Source of the DNA: a cyanobacterium endosymbiont of Epithemia clementina EcSB
Lineage (GTDB): Bacteria; Cyanobacteriota; Cyanobacteriia; Cyanobacteriales; Microcystaceae
NCBI RefSeq assembly: GCF_029919255.1
Contig: NZ_CP123991.1
Span: 365,110 to 429,109, forward strand
Direction of reading: 5' to 3'
DNA: 64,000 bases
Of this stretch, positions 37,948 to 49,000 are shown piece by piece (positions within the stretch are counted from its first letter, which is position 1; each line of letters opens with the position of its first letter). The notes under the pieces were generated by a model. It did no database searches and was not told where the DNA came from. It was given only the letters and a program-made list of their open reading frames with translations. Position numbers and translations under genes: made by a program.

Positions 37948-38505
37948 AAGTTATATTTTAAAGTTGTTCGTAAGAAGTCAAAAATTACTTTAACAGACTG
38001 TCGGTAGAAGTTCTCACTTAAGATTTATGCTTTTATTACTGATTAATTTTAACAAAAATAGAGAATTTTTAGTTCTTCAGAACTAAGTGAAACAACATCC
38101 ATTTGATAAAAATTGATCTCGCCGCAATAAGCAACAGTTATTTCTGGTTAACTATCTGATGATCTTTTTTCGTTGTTCTTCATAATTCGTGTAGGTCATT
38201 GATGGTATTCAACGTCATCCAGCATTTTTGCGCCTCAAAATCTATCATCTCAATGAATAACAAATCTAGATTGTCTCGAAATCTAACTCACCTAATTTCT
38301 GAAAGATGGTTGTATTTCTTTGTCCAAATATAGATTGTTGAACCTGTGATGGATGATTTTGCTTGGAATCAAGCATTATTCTTCGTTCCTTTGATATTGG
38401 TGCAATTCTAACCATTAGGTAAATAGTCAACTAATTGTCTCTCTTGCCAGATATAGTTAAAGCAGACAACGGACCAATTATCAAAACACTAAGCTATTCT
38501 GTAAG
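37948..38505. other. Spacer without assignable content
   Basis: A 560-base gap between divergently transcribed apt and the DUF3038 gene. Its G+C is higher than in other spacers and a minus-strand frame gives ISKERRIMLDSKQNHPSQVQ, which looks protein-like, but stops follow and I cannot identify it. Confidence 0.4.
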
Positions 38506-39135
38506 ATGAATTCCACTGTTAGTATAATGTCTGATTCGAGTTCTCCTACTCAGTTTAAACCTGTGATTTTAAATGTCCTGCCGGATTTTCCTATCTCTGG
38601 CCAGCGATGTGCTGTGCGACTTCAACAACGGATTGACTTATTATTATTGGCGATAGAAGCCCTAGAAAGGGGAGCATCAGAACAGATGCTCAAAACCATT
38701 CAACAACTACAATTTCAGGAGATTATTAGAAATCGAATTATTTTGTGGCGGTTGCGATGTACCAATCCTTTGCGGCGTTCCTATACTCGTGAAACCCTAA
38801 CTCTTATTCAAGCTAAAGCATTAGTCATTATTGCCAGCCATCAAGCAAAACCCCTAACTGTTCAGATTCGACAACTTTTGTTAGCTGAACAACAGATGAG
38901 ACAAAAAGGACTACCACTAAATTGTCATTTTCTGTTAGCGGAATATCTAGACCAATTTCGCGCTCATTTTCAGAGTCGGATGAATCCTCGTCGCGCTAAA
39001 GTTTCAGTCTATATAACTTCCAATGATGAATTAAATAAATTGGCTTTGTTTTTATTAAAACAACTTTTATTTTGTACGGGAACTACTGGAATACAAAGAT
39101 TTTGGATTAGTTTATTTGATGGAGAGGTTGCATGA
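38506..39135 (+). CDS. DUF3038-family cyanobacterial protein
   Basis: A 209-residue soluble, helix-rich protein found only in cyanobacteria and of unknown function. The conserved core starts with RLQQRIDLLLLAIEALERGA and includes FQEIIRNRIILWRLRCTNPL and LALFLLKQLLFCTGTTGIQR near the end. An internal ATG seven codons in (MSDSSSP) is an alternative start. The stop overlaps the next start (ATGA at 39132-39135), so the two genes are translationally coupled. Confidence 0.8.
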   Translation: MNSTVSIMSDSSSPTQFKPVILNVLPDFPISGQRCAVRLQQRIDLLLLAIEALERGASEQMLKTIQQLQFQEIIRNRIILWRLRCTNPLRRSYTRETLTLIQAKALVIIASHQAKPLTVQIRQLLLAEQQMRQKGLPLNCHFLLAEYLDQFRAHFQSRMNPRRAKVSVYITSNDELNKLALFLLKQLLFCTGTTGIQRFWISLFDGEVA

Positions 39136-39770
39136 ATATCAAACGACAATATAGCTTACCTAATTGTACCTTAATATTAGAAGGGTTGAGTGATAATCTT
39201 ACTAGAAGTGATTCTCAAGATAATCGCCCTCTTTTATCAATTTTAGTCAATGTTGAATGTCGTTTTGTGGGAACTTCCCAAACACTTCAGGGGGGACGAA
39301 CGTTTCTGGAAAATTTAGCCAAAACAGTCAGTGCCTACGCCCAAGAATATCTGAGTAGTATCCCTCACCCCCAAGATACTCAAGGAAACGAAGATCTTAT
39401 TCGCCTTGAAAAAATTGAAGGCACTGATCTTCATCTCTTAAAATGGCAACCTAGTACACAGATGAGTCAATCTTGTGTGGAGTTGGAATTGAACACTGTT
39501 CAATTATTCGATTTGGTTGAAAGTCTTGATCAGTTTTTTGCTGATAGTCGAACACTTCCTGATTTTAGTTTGCAGTTACACCCAATATCTCGACGATATC
39601 GTCCCCCCGATGAACCGTTAGGACAACGGGCAGTCCCGGCTACATTGGGAATAGGGAGTCTTGCCTTGATGGCCTTAATTTTATTTTTCTTTCCCATTCC
39701 CGAAATACGTGAACCAGAACTAACACCACCTGAAACATCCACTAAAACTATCCCTAAGAACAACTTTTGA
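39132..39770 (+). CDS. DUF4335-family cyanobacterial protein
   Basis: A 212-residue protein, the usual partner of DUF3038. It begins MNIKRQYSLPNCTLILEGLS, has the LSILVNVECRFVGTSQTLQG and HLLKWQPS blocks and ends in a C-terminal membrane helix (about 176-194, LGIGSLALMALILFFFPIPE) with a short proline- and threonine-rich tail, suggesting tail anchoring. The function is unknown. It overlaps the upstream gene by four bases. Confidence 0.8.
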   Translation: MNIKRQYSLPNCTLILEGLSDNLTRSDSQDNRPLLSILVNVECRFVGTSQTLQGGRTFLENLAKTVSAYAQEYLSSIPHPQDTQGNEDLIRLEKIEGTDLHLLKWQPSTQMSQSCVELELNTVQLFDLVESLDQFFADSRTLPDFSLQLHPISRRYRPPDEPLGQRAVPATLGIGSLALMALILFFFPIPEIREPELTPPETSTKTIPKNNF

Positions 39771-41066
39771 CCTTATTCTAAGGCAAGTTCTACGAGATTT
39801 AAAAAGATTATTATTATTCCCAACATATAAGTCAAAATACGACAATGTTGACGATTTTTTTAAAAAAAATAACTGCAAACGACAGGAGACAAAGCTAACT
39901 AACCTTTTAACCCTAAATACAAGATACAGTTTTTCCAGTAAATAGGTATGAGAAATTAGTAGAACAAGAAGGTTCACAAAACAGTTCAAAATACTTCAAT
40001 TTTTAAAATGTTCGATCTGAGAGATACTTTAAAATTGGTTATTTTCAATCAAGGAACGCTGACGAAAAACAATTCTATCAATTAGTTTCACTAACTTTTA
40101 CTTCATCTACCGTCGATGAGAAGAAATTACTTAAATTCCTTACCCATAAAACTTTTTAAATAATTATTTAGCAATATATCCTCTTAAATTCCTGATGTCA
40201 TCTAACAGAATTTTATTTAATTCAACTAAATTTTTAAAAACTCGGTGTGCTCTGCTACGAGACTGATTACAGAACACTATCGGAGTAGAACAGTACAGTA
40301 AAATCATTACCCCGGGCATAAATTTCACAAAACAATTCTAGTTAACTAGATATTAGGACATATTTTTTTGCAATAAGTAGGAATTTGTAATGTATAAATT
40401 TTTTAAAAGGTTCAATATCCCGAGGAAACACAAGCGATTACAATAATAACAATATTCACTTGTTCTTCTTTGGAAACAGCATTTTTTCCAAAAATTTAAA
40501 AAACAGAATGACAATATCGTTTCTGGCGTAGAGCTACTGTTTTTTTTCTTTTCCTGAACTTTTGTCAAACTCACATTCTCTACAATATCCAAAAATCATT
40601 TTTATAAAAGTAAGAATTAACAAATATTAACTAAACTATTACTTGATGATTAGTAATGTAAAAGGAGACTAAATATAAAATAAGCTCAAGAAATAGCTAT
40701 TATCCTTTAATACAATTTTTTTATTAAAAATAAAATTGTAAAATTATCTAGATTACTAATATTACCTTTCAAAAACTTTTTTATAGAAGTAAATAGTTGT
40801 TCTGATGGCTTTATTTTCTCGCCTAGCTAAACTTAAACTAACTAAAATTTTCTCTGTCATGATGTCAATTTGCTTAAGTTCTATATTAAAACCTTCTTAA
40901 AATATTTGTTGTAGCCTAGACTAGTTTTAACTTCTATTAGATTAGATATTAATCTTAATTGTCAGCAAACTTATGAAAATATTTCCATAAATGGTTGAGC
41001 TTATCAGCTAAATTGTGCTATATCTAGATATCTTGAAAGGGTAAATCATTAGGGATAAATTCAAGA
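39771..41066. other. 1.3 kb spacer with a decayed repeat copy
   Basis: The repeat at about 39925-40060 is the only assignable part. A 79-codon minus-strand frame (40353-40592) and a 31-codon plus-strand frame (40805-40900) are present. The latter looks like the start of a secreted protein (MALFSRLAKLKLTKIFSVMM) cut short by a stop, and may be a truncated gene. Neither is recognised. Confidence 0.4.
39925..40060 (+). repeat. Decayed repeat, copy 2 (partner at about 28150-28290)
   Basis: Aligned to the first copy over more than 100 bases. Here the readable frame continues further after the shared part: NRYEKLVEQEG, NSSKYFNF, stop, NVRSERYFKIGYFQSRNADE and EKQFYQLVSLTF. It suggests that the original gene encoded a soluble protein with this order of blocks. 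I do not recognise the family. Confidence 0.5.
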
Positions 41067-41465
41067 ATGACAAAATTGGGAACTCATTTGATTGTCGACG
41101 CTTGGCAAGCACCATCAGATCTCCTCAACGACCCCGAACGAATTCGCCATGCACTCTTAGAAGGAGTTACTGCAGGGGAGGCAACCTTGATTGATTTATG
41201 TGTTCATCATTTTAGTCCTCACGGTGTTACTGCCACAGCAACTTTAGCTGAGTCCCATATTGCTGTTCATACTTGGCCTGAATACGGTTATTTTGCAGCC
41301 GATTTGTTTTTCTGTGGCCAAGGTGATCCAGAACAAGCTTTAGCTATATTGAAAACTGCTTTGCAAGCTCAACAAGTTCAAGTGAAAATTATCGAACGAG
41401 GGTTTCCTAATCTACTTGATCACGATCCCTCTCTTACTACTACTATCTGTCAAAATGTTGCTTAA
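41067..41465 (+). CDS. speD: S-adenosylmethionine decarboxylase proenzyme
   Basis: A 132-residue prokaryotic-type proenzyme. It cleaves itself before Ser63 in AESHIAVHTWPE to generate the pyruvoyl cofactor, and the catalytic residues lie in LIDLCVHHFSPHGVTATATL with the active-site cysteine region following at FFCGQGDP. The product, decarboxylated SAM, feeds spermidine synthase (speE, 22767-23693). The length is normal. An inverted repeat (41525-41554) about 60 bases after the stop may terminate it. Confidence 0.95.
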   Translation: MTKLGTHLIVDAWQAPSDLLNDPERIRHALLEGVTAGEATLIDLCVHHFSPHGVTATATLAESHIAVHTWPEYGYFAADLFFCGQGDPEQALAILKTALQAQQVQVKIIERGFPNLLDHDPSLTTTICQNVA

Positions 41466-43139
41466 AGGTTATTAGGTAAACCTTAAAAGTCTTCTGACTT
41501 TTGATATACGGCTAATTCTCCTATTAATGACTATGCTATATAATTTAGTCATTACCTAAATAACCTTGCGCAACGGTTAAATGTTTTGTTTATAAATGGA
41601 CTCTTACATCATGAGTTTTTTCTAGAGACTTTTGTAGGTAGGAGCTCTGTTTTTTGTTTTAGGTTAAATTGTTTACTAATTTATTAAGTTTATTTTTTAA
41701 CCATAAAACATTTTTTAAAATTAGTTTCTATTCCTACAAAAAAAATCACTTGATGAAGAAATTTATTGAGAAGTTGTTTTAGTTATTGCCAGTTACTAGA
41801 TTTTTGATATTAAATTTGATAATTTTGACAAAGTTGAGAAAAATCTAGACTTTTGGGAGTCGCAAAAAACTCTTTAAATAAAAGTTGAAAAAAGTTAATA
41901 TAGTAGCGGGTTTTAAAAATTAATTTAGATGGTGTTAAACGTCTTTAAAATTCATGTTTAATAAACAATTTGTTGGTGTTACCTTAATCAAAGTTAAATT
42001 TATGATTAATAGAACACTTTTTTAACTAAAAGCCATTATTAAAGCAGTTAATGAAATATAATCAATACTATCAATTCCTCAATTACTATAAGGAATAGTT
42101 TGATTAAAACTTGGCTGCAAAAATAATTTATTTTTTTAGGTAAAATTTTAGAAAGTAACCAAACAATTTAACTTATTTTTAGGAAGTTAAATTACATAAA
42201 AATTCTATTAATCTATTGCTCAATATTTTTTAAGTCTATTAGTATGCTTTTGCCAAAACAAATAATTAAACTGCTTAGATTTAGTTTTAGTCGCATATAA
42301 CTTAAGCTATTCATATTTTGTCTATAAATCATAAATTTACTTGTGTTAATGTTCAATGTTTTTAGCAATTAAATCAATAATTTAATTGCTAATCAAAATG
42401 ATATTTAGCTAAATTAAAATCTTTTTATTGGGGGAGAATACCTTCGTTTTAGATTACTAAATTTAGAACTAAATTATGGACTATTTTATGGTTACGTAAT
42501 ATCAAATTATAGGTAGTAATTAAATGAGAATTTACAAAGGTAAAATCTATGATAGAGTATAAAGCTTCTGCCAAGATAGTATAGTCAAGGAATTAGCTTA
42601 AACTTGTTATCACTTGGCAATATTTTTGAACATGTTTCGGATAAGCATCCCTGCAATAATTATTCCCTGTTATTTAGATAACTATTAAGGTAGTAAAGAT
42701 AAGAGAAAAAAAATTAACCTGCCCTAGCGTTATAAGCTAACTGTTAAATTTTGTTTAAATAATTAAGAATAAATATTTATAAAATAGTCTATTTTAATGG
42801 ACAAATTCTATTTTAGAAACCTGTGCTATTTTTAGACTAAAAATAATAGTTTATTTTGAAAAAAATAGTATCTTAATTTATGCTAAAAAATAAGTAATTC
42901 TCTTCGCTAGTTATGACAAATACCATAAAGTTTCAGTTAATTAATAGCTTATTCAGCGCAAAAATATCGTAGTTATGGAGAACGATTAGCCATAAAATTT
43001 CAGAGGAGGCTACAAGTTTCTGTTGCTTTAATTTCTATCCTATACTTCAAAGAAGTAAGTAGTTAAACGTGTGATATCAGTGAGACATAAAACTCACCCT
43101 TTGTCAAATAATTCAATAGTTACAACTAAAAGTCGTTAA
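41466..43139. other. 1.7 kb spacer with unassigned eroded coding sequence
   Basis: Minus-strand frames around 41930-42130 read FNQTIPYSN, GIDSIDYISLTALIMAF and LTLIKVTPTNCLLNMNF. This alternating pattern resembles an outer-membrane or beta-rich protein, but I cannot name it. Inverted repeats lie at 41525-41554 and 42362-42392. Nothing else is assignable. Confidence 0.4.
42362..42392. repeat. Hairpin with 13-bp perfect stem
   Basis: Bases 42362-42374 pair with 42380-42392 around a 5-base loop in the middle of a long gene-free stretch. Confidence 0.45.
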
Positions 43140-44240
43140 AGTTACTATAGGGTTGACTACTCTTTTCTATACTTACTTTAATTTGATCAAATCAGTAGAA
43201 TTAAAAGTGAAATAGCAAGACATTTTTGCAGATCTTGATGTTGATAATGTGACCACTATACAAGATGCGATTACCAATGCTTATAAACAAATGTGTGAAC
43301 GCCATATAAAATTGAATATGAGGAGATCATAGATGTAGCCGTGTAATCGAGTGTAACTGCCAAGAACTTACCCAAAGCTATGCGGATCAACGGAAAAACT
43401 TTCTTAACCTTCACGAGTTCAAAAAGGTGTTAGGTATCTGTCATTGCTGTTTAGCTTCCCTATTTGATTAACTGCGCAATTTTCTACAGTCATCGCAAGA
43501 GGTTTAATCATTTTCAAGTTGCCCTGTCTATTAGAGTCGAAAAGATAGTCAGTTCAGATTTAGCCACTACAGGGGCAATATTCTCTGCTGACAAGAACAC
43601 ACGACAAGGTTTGAAAAAACTGCTTTGATCGCGGCGGTCTAAGGTTAGGGAAAAATGTTGTATAACTGGCTGTTAACCTTGATAAATATTAGATTTTTAA
43701 ATCCATCATCAAGGAGATCTATTGTTCAAAAATTGAAAAACATTCAGGTACCAAAACTGTTAAGATAGTTTATGGCAAGAGTGGCACAGAATTAACTAAA
43801 AATATAGAAGTTCTACTTTCAGAACAGCAAAAATCATAAGGAAAGTCAGCTAATCATTACCAATCAAGGGAAAAGAACTTATCATGAAGCGATTATCTCC
43901 CATGTAATAGAAATTACAGCTAACAATAGCTGTAAAAATGTTGCCAATGAAATTAAAATTTATCATAAGACGACTATTTGTTGTGGCAAAGAAGATGAAA
44001 ATAGGGTTAATCAAGAGTTATTGTTCTTTAAAGTTTAAAAAACTTATTTAGATAAAATATCCTAAACTCGTACTAAAATTTAGACGAATGTGAGCAGCCC
44101 TAAAAAGTATTGTCTTTAGCAGAAATTCTCACGAGAGGTATGAGTTTAGCTAGTTTAAATTTATCATGGTAAACCATATTACAACTCATTTTTTGTTTTA
44201 TTAAAGTTTAATCAATTTTGAAATAGATATAGTCTTTTTT
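43140..44240 (+). pseudogene. ppsA: Dead phosphoenolpyruvate synthase gene
   Basis: Pieces of PEP synthase (pyruvate, water dikinase) occur in order. IFADLDVDNVTTIQDA (43210-43280) is the N-terminal lead. ADQRKNFLNLHEFKKVLGIC and CCLASLFD match the QQETFLNVRGLEALLEACHHCFASLF block. FNHFQVALS with VEKIVSSDLATTGAIFSADK matches the ATP-grasp core MVRSDLASSGVMFSIDTE, and KHSGTKTVKIVYGKSGT follows. After an internal deletion, NQGKRTYHEAIISH matches the phosphohistidine domain NRGGRTCHAAIIAR, then TICCGKEDENRVNQELLFFK, then LDKIS, TRTKI and TNVSSPKKYC match the barrel start. It is broken by many stops and frameshifts and is about half the expected 2.4 kb. Confidence 0.88.
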
Positions 44241-44398
44241 TGTATTATTTCAGTATTTTAGGAAATTATCCATGCGTATATAGACTTATTAAAAAGTATC
44301 ATAACAAGTAGTTAACTTAGAATTTAGTTTAATCAAAGCCGCAACAGCAGTTATTTTTGTTCCCCGATTAGATAAAATAGACTTAATTTAAAATAAAG

Positions 44399-44815
44399 AT
44401 GACTAATATGGAACATGGTCTTTTGTGGCTACCCTTACTAATTATTTTCTTCTGGTTAGCTTGGAGTGGTAAAAATGAATATCAAAAACTTGAAGCGTAT
44501 CGTCAATGGGCAGAAAATTTTGATCAATCAAAATATGATATTTACGCCATCATTGGGGTTAAACAAAAACAAATAACTTGGGGAAAACCAACCCAATCAC
44601 TTCCAAAAAACTTACCTTCATTTTCTCTAGAAGATGTCACCGGCATTCGTCTATTAGTAAATGATTTTCCAGTAGACATCAATACCTTACCCACAAAAGG
44701 AAATCCCACTATAGAATTTAGTTTTACAGGTGATAAACTCCCCATAAAAATTCCTTTTACCGAAATTGACTTGGCAGTAAAATGGCTAAATTTTCTAGAA
44801 AATTTGAGACAATAA
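44399..44815 (+). CDS. Conserved hypothetical protein with N-terminal membrane helix
   Basis: A 138-residue protein. Residues 7-25 (LLWLPLLIIFFWLAWSGKNE) are a membrane anchor, followed by a soluble domain of about 110 residues with strands such as YDIYAIIGVKQKQITWGKP, VTGIRLLVNDFPVDINTLP and TIEFSFTGDKLPIKIPFTEI. It resembles small cyanobacterial proteins of unknown function. It lies directly after the dead ppsA gene, with its own start (an ATG at 44399 and another three codons later). The frame is intact. Confidence 0.65.
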   Translation: MTNMEHGLLWLPLLIIFFWLAWSGKNEYQKLEAYRQWAENFDQSKYDIYAIIGVKQKQITWGKPTQSLPKNLPSFSLEDVTGIRLLVNDFPVDINTLPTKGNPTIEFSFTGDKLPIKIPFTEIDLAVKWLNFLENLRQ

Positions 44816-46023
44816 CTAACATTATTTACTAAGTTATTTCAGTAATTTTTTCATAAATGAGATGATGTAAAACGATAAAAATGAGATCTATGTAAATAGA
44901 GATTGTTTATCGTAAATTAATACGTTGAATGTTTCCATTAACAAATAAGTAAAAATTATTTTATAATAGACTTTCCAAAGTAGGGGAAACATTACAGTCA
45001 AAACTGGCGATACAATCTAATTAGTATGCAATGTAGTTCATTACTTCATTTTATTACTCAGATGATTAACCTCAACTCTGTAAAGATAAATAATTCTTAT
45101 CTAGCCGGTTAAGATAAACTCGGTTATACTTAATAGTTAATTATTAACTAACGAGATGCCAAGTAAAGAAATTTTAGATTTAAAAACTAACAAATTTTCT
45201 AAATATATGAGTTTTTTTTAAAAAAAATTAACCTCAATATATTGTTAATATATTTTGCTTTCTTGTAAATTGAAATTTATAGAATATGAGGATTCTTGAG
45301 ATTGTAATAAATATTTTATTTTTTTGACTGACAGTTTTAAATAGGATTAAAATTAGGAGAAGAAAGAGATAAAGATACAACTTATATTCTTGATAAATTC
45401 CATAATTTTTCTAACTTTTGTTACTTTATGAGTCGGTACACGATCTAGGCTTACGTAAGCGTATAGCTAGATTTGTAGTTGTAGCTACAAATAGTAACTT
45501 TAAATATTGATTTTTTTTAGAAAAAGTACTTAAACTTTATGAGAAAATGTTTTAAAAAAAAGAAATATTCAATAATATTGAGCTATTTAGTCTTGCCTAA
45601 AAGTATTAATATTAGGCTGTAGAGGAATATCTATACACTTTTTATTTTTTAAAAAATCTAAATAAACAATTGAAAAACTATAGCTAATTTAAAAAAGCTT
45701 TGCTAGTTATATAAACAAGAATATCTGAATAGCTAATAAAATAGCTAGAAGCCTAAATGAAAAGATTGTAGTCAAAATTGAAGAGGTTAGTATAGATCTT
45801 AAAAAGAATCTATACTGATGAGTTAAGTGCGGATAAAAGCTATTATATTAACATTGAAGATTGAAATTCATCCCATACTTAACCCACCCTACAAAACAAG
45901 TTTTTATTATTACTATCCACTATTCCTTAACCAAGGAACCTTTGTACCGCTAAAAGGGCTAAGACTTGCTAGACTAAGGTAAACTAGCCTCTTGACAACT
46001 ATCAGGCTGATGCTCTGCGTTCC
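44816..46023. other. 1.2 kb spacer with dead IS630 copy C
   Basis: The transposase remnant (about 45340-45740) is the only assignable part; a small hairpin lies at 45789-45816. The last 150 bases before smc have higher G+C and probably include its promoter. Confidence 0.5.
45340..45740 (-). pseudogene. Decayed IS630-family transposase, copy C
   Basis: The right part (about 45640-45720) aligns with 7220-7300 and 1560-1640 in copies B and A (conserved core AAAAAGCTxTGxTAGTT), and the left part (about 45350-45430) aligns with the end of copy B, reading VRKIMEFIKNI and then a frameshifted version of the SPYSPDFN block. The middle has lost the catalytic core, so this copy is internally deleted and shorter than the others. 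Confidence 0.65.
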
Positions 46024-49000
46024 ATGGTTCATATCAAGCACATCGAACTCTCTCATTTTAAATCTTTTGGTGGGACTACTTCTATTCCTTTCATGACAGG
46101 GTTTACCGTAGTTTCTGGTCCTAATGGATCTGGTAAGTCAAACATCCTCGATGCGTTACTATTTTGTTTAGGACTAGCCACTTCGAAAGGAATGCGGGCT
46201 GAACGTCTGCCTGACTTAGTTAACCATGATCATATTAATAACGGCAAGACTCAAGAAACAAGTGTTTCCGTCATCTTTGATGTCTCTAATTTCTCAGATT
46301 TACAAGAATTTAGTCGAAACAGTTCTTTTATTAGTCAAGTTGCAGTAGCTAATAATAATGGAAATGGGGACGAAAATACTCTCTTAAATGAGTGCGAACA
46401 GATTAACAGTAAACGCCTGCTAAGTAGTAGTGAATGGACAGTAACTCGACGGCTGCGGGTGAAAAAAGGCGGGAACTATTCTTCAAATTACTATATTAAC
46501 GGAGAACCCTGTAATGTTAGTGAACTTCACGAACAATTGAACCGTTTGCGGATCTATCCTGAAGGGTACAATGTTGTGTTACAAGGAGATGTTACTCGAA
46601 TCATATCCATGAATTCTAAGGAACGACGACAAATTATTGATGAGTTAGCAGGGGTAGCCGAATTTGATCGCAAAATAGAAAAAACAAAAGAAACTCTTGA
46701 AGAAGTTAGGGAAAGAGAAGAACGCTGTCGCATTATTGAAACGGAATTGAGGCGATCACTAGAAAAATTAGCAGCAGATCGCATTAAAGCTGAAAAATAT
46801 CAGAAATTGAAAACTAAAGTTCACGAAAAAGAACAATGGATGATTGTTTTATTTTGGTATTCTTTACAACAAAAAGTGATTTGTCTTACTTCTCAAATTA
46901 GCAAAGGCGAACAAGAAGTTAGTCAACTCAAAGAAACTCTAATTAACCTTACTCAACAAATTAAAAAAACTAGTAATGAACTCGACCAGCTGAACTGTCA
47001 GGTTAAAGCGTTGGGGGAAGATGAACAATTAAATGTTGCTTCCAAATTAGCTACTAAAAAAGCTCAGAAAATTCAACTTCAACAACGACAAAAGGAACTA
47101 ATGACCCAGGTTCAAGAGAAACAAAAATCTCTTGAACAAACTCAAATTATGCTGACCCAATTTGAAGAAACATTCATTCAATTGACTCAAGATAGTTTAG
47201 AACTCGAAACCAACACTATCCCCTTTCTTAAACAGAAACGAGATCGCATTTATCAGACCTTAGAAATGGGACGAGAACAAGCTAACGCAATCGCAGAAAC
47301 TTCTGATGCTTGGATTCAAGAACAAATGTCTATCAGCCGCAAAATTTCTGTTCTTCAAAACACCCTTAACCCTCAAAAAAGTCAACAGGCACGACTAACA
47401 GAACGCCGTCATCAATTAGAAAATCTAATTGTAGATGAAAGTCAACAATTACAAATAACTGAAGAAGAACTTAATAATCAACAACAAGAACTAAAAACTT
47501 TATCTAACCAAATTACAACATCAATAGAACAAATACAAACTATTGCTCAACAGTTAGCAGCGACAGAAACTGCTCAAAGCATTTTACAAGAAACTCAAGA
47601 TCGTCTCATCAAAGAACATAGAGAAAAACAACGCCAACTTGATCGTCTTGAAGCATCTCAACAGGCACAACAGGAAGTTCAAGGAACCTATGCTGCTCAA
47701 TTAGTATTAACCTCCGATCTTCCTGGAGTTTATGGGTTAGTTGCTCAACTTGGACAAGTAAACCCTCGCTATCAACTAGCCCTAGAAATTTCTGCTGGAG
47801 CAAGATTAGGATATGTGGTGGTGGAAGATGATACCATTGCGGCAGCAGGAATTAATTTATTAAAACAAGCTAAAGCAGGACGAGCAACCTTTTTACCTAT
47901 GAGTAAAATTCGTTCTTCAAAAGTGCAAAATAATCCCTTATTACGTCAGTCTTCAGGGTTTATTGATTTTGCGGTTAATTTAGTAATTTGTAAACTCGAG
48001 TATTCTAAGATTTTTTCATATGTTTTTGGCAATACAATTGTCTTTGAAACTCTCAAGGATGCTCGTTCTCATATAGGAAAACAACGTATTGTTACTCTAG
48101 AAGGAGAGCTTATCGAAACCAGTGGAGCAATGACAGGGGGAAGTAAACCAAAACAATCAAATATTTGCTTTGGAACTCTTTTAAAAAAAGGATCGGAAGA
48201 AATAAAATTTATTACAAATAGAATAAATAATTTAGATAATTTATTATCTATAAATAAAAGTAAAATAACAGATAAAGTAACTAAAGTAAAAGAATTGTCT
48301 TTAACTTTAACAGAAGCTAAACATAATGAAAGAGAACAACAATTAAAATGCCAACAACTTGATAAAGAAATTAAAAAATTAACCGATCAAAAAAGAAAGT
48401 TAAACTTACAATTGGGTACCCACAAAGAAGAATTAAAAGTCATTGTTAGTAAACTAGTGATTTTAGAAGCAGAAATTACTATTTTTGAAAGTAAATTAAA
48501 CGCCAAACAACAACAGTTATCTGAGCTAGAAAAGTCTCAAATAAATAGCGAATGGCAAAAAATTCAATTGTTAATTAAAACTCAAGAAAATCAGTTAAAT
48601 GAACGAGAAAAAGACCTCAGAAAAGGAGAAGAAAAAATTAAAGACAGTCAAGGTAAAGCCCAACAAATATGGGAGAAAATTAATGAAAAAAAGAAGCTAA
48701 TAGAATGGGATAAAAGTAAAAAAATAGCTATTGCTAATGAGCAGGAAACACTCACTAAGCAATTAAATGAGATTACGGATCAAATTCAAAAATTAGAAAG
48801 TTCATTAAAACAACTTAATTTTAAATTAGGAGAAATTAAAAAAGAACGCGATCTTTACGAAAGTACTTTGTATTCTTTGCAAAATAATCAGCAACAAAAA
48901 ACGTGGAAATTAGAAAAACTAGAAATGATCCAACAAGATCGAAAGGAAGCTTTAATAAGGTTAAAAGAACAGTTAAAATCCCAAAAAGCTCAACTTCCTG

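Noticed and set aside
40353-40592. 79-codon minus-strand frame as a gene
   Set aside because: Low-complexity composition rich in Cys, Phe and Asn, without family pattern or ribosome-binding site, in A+T-rich spacer.
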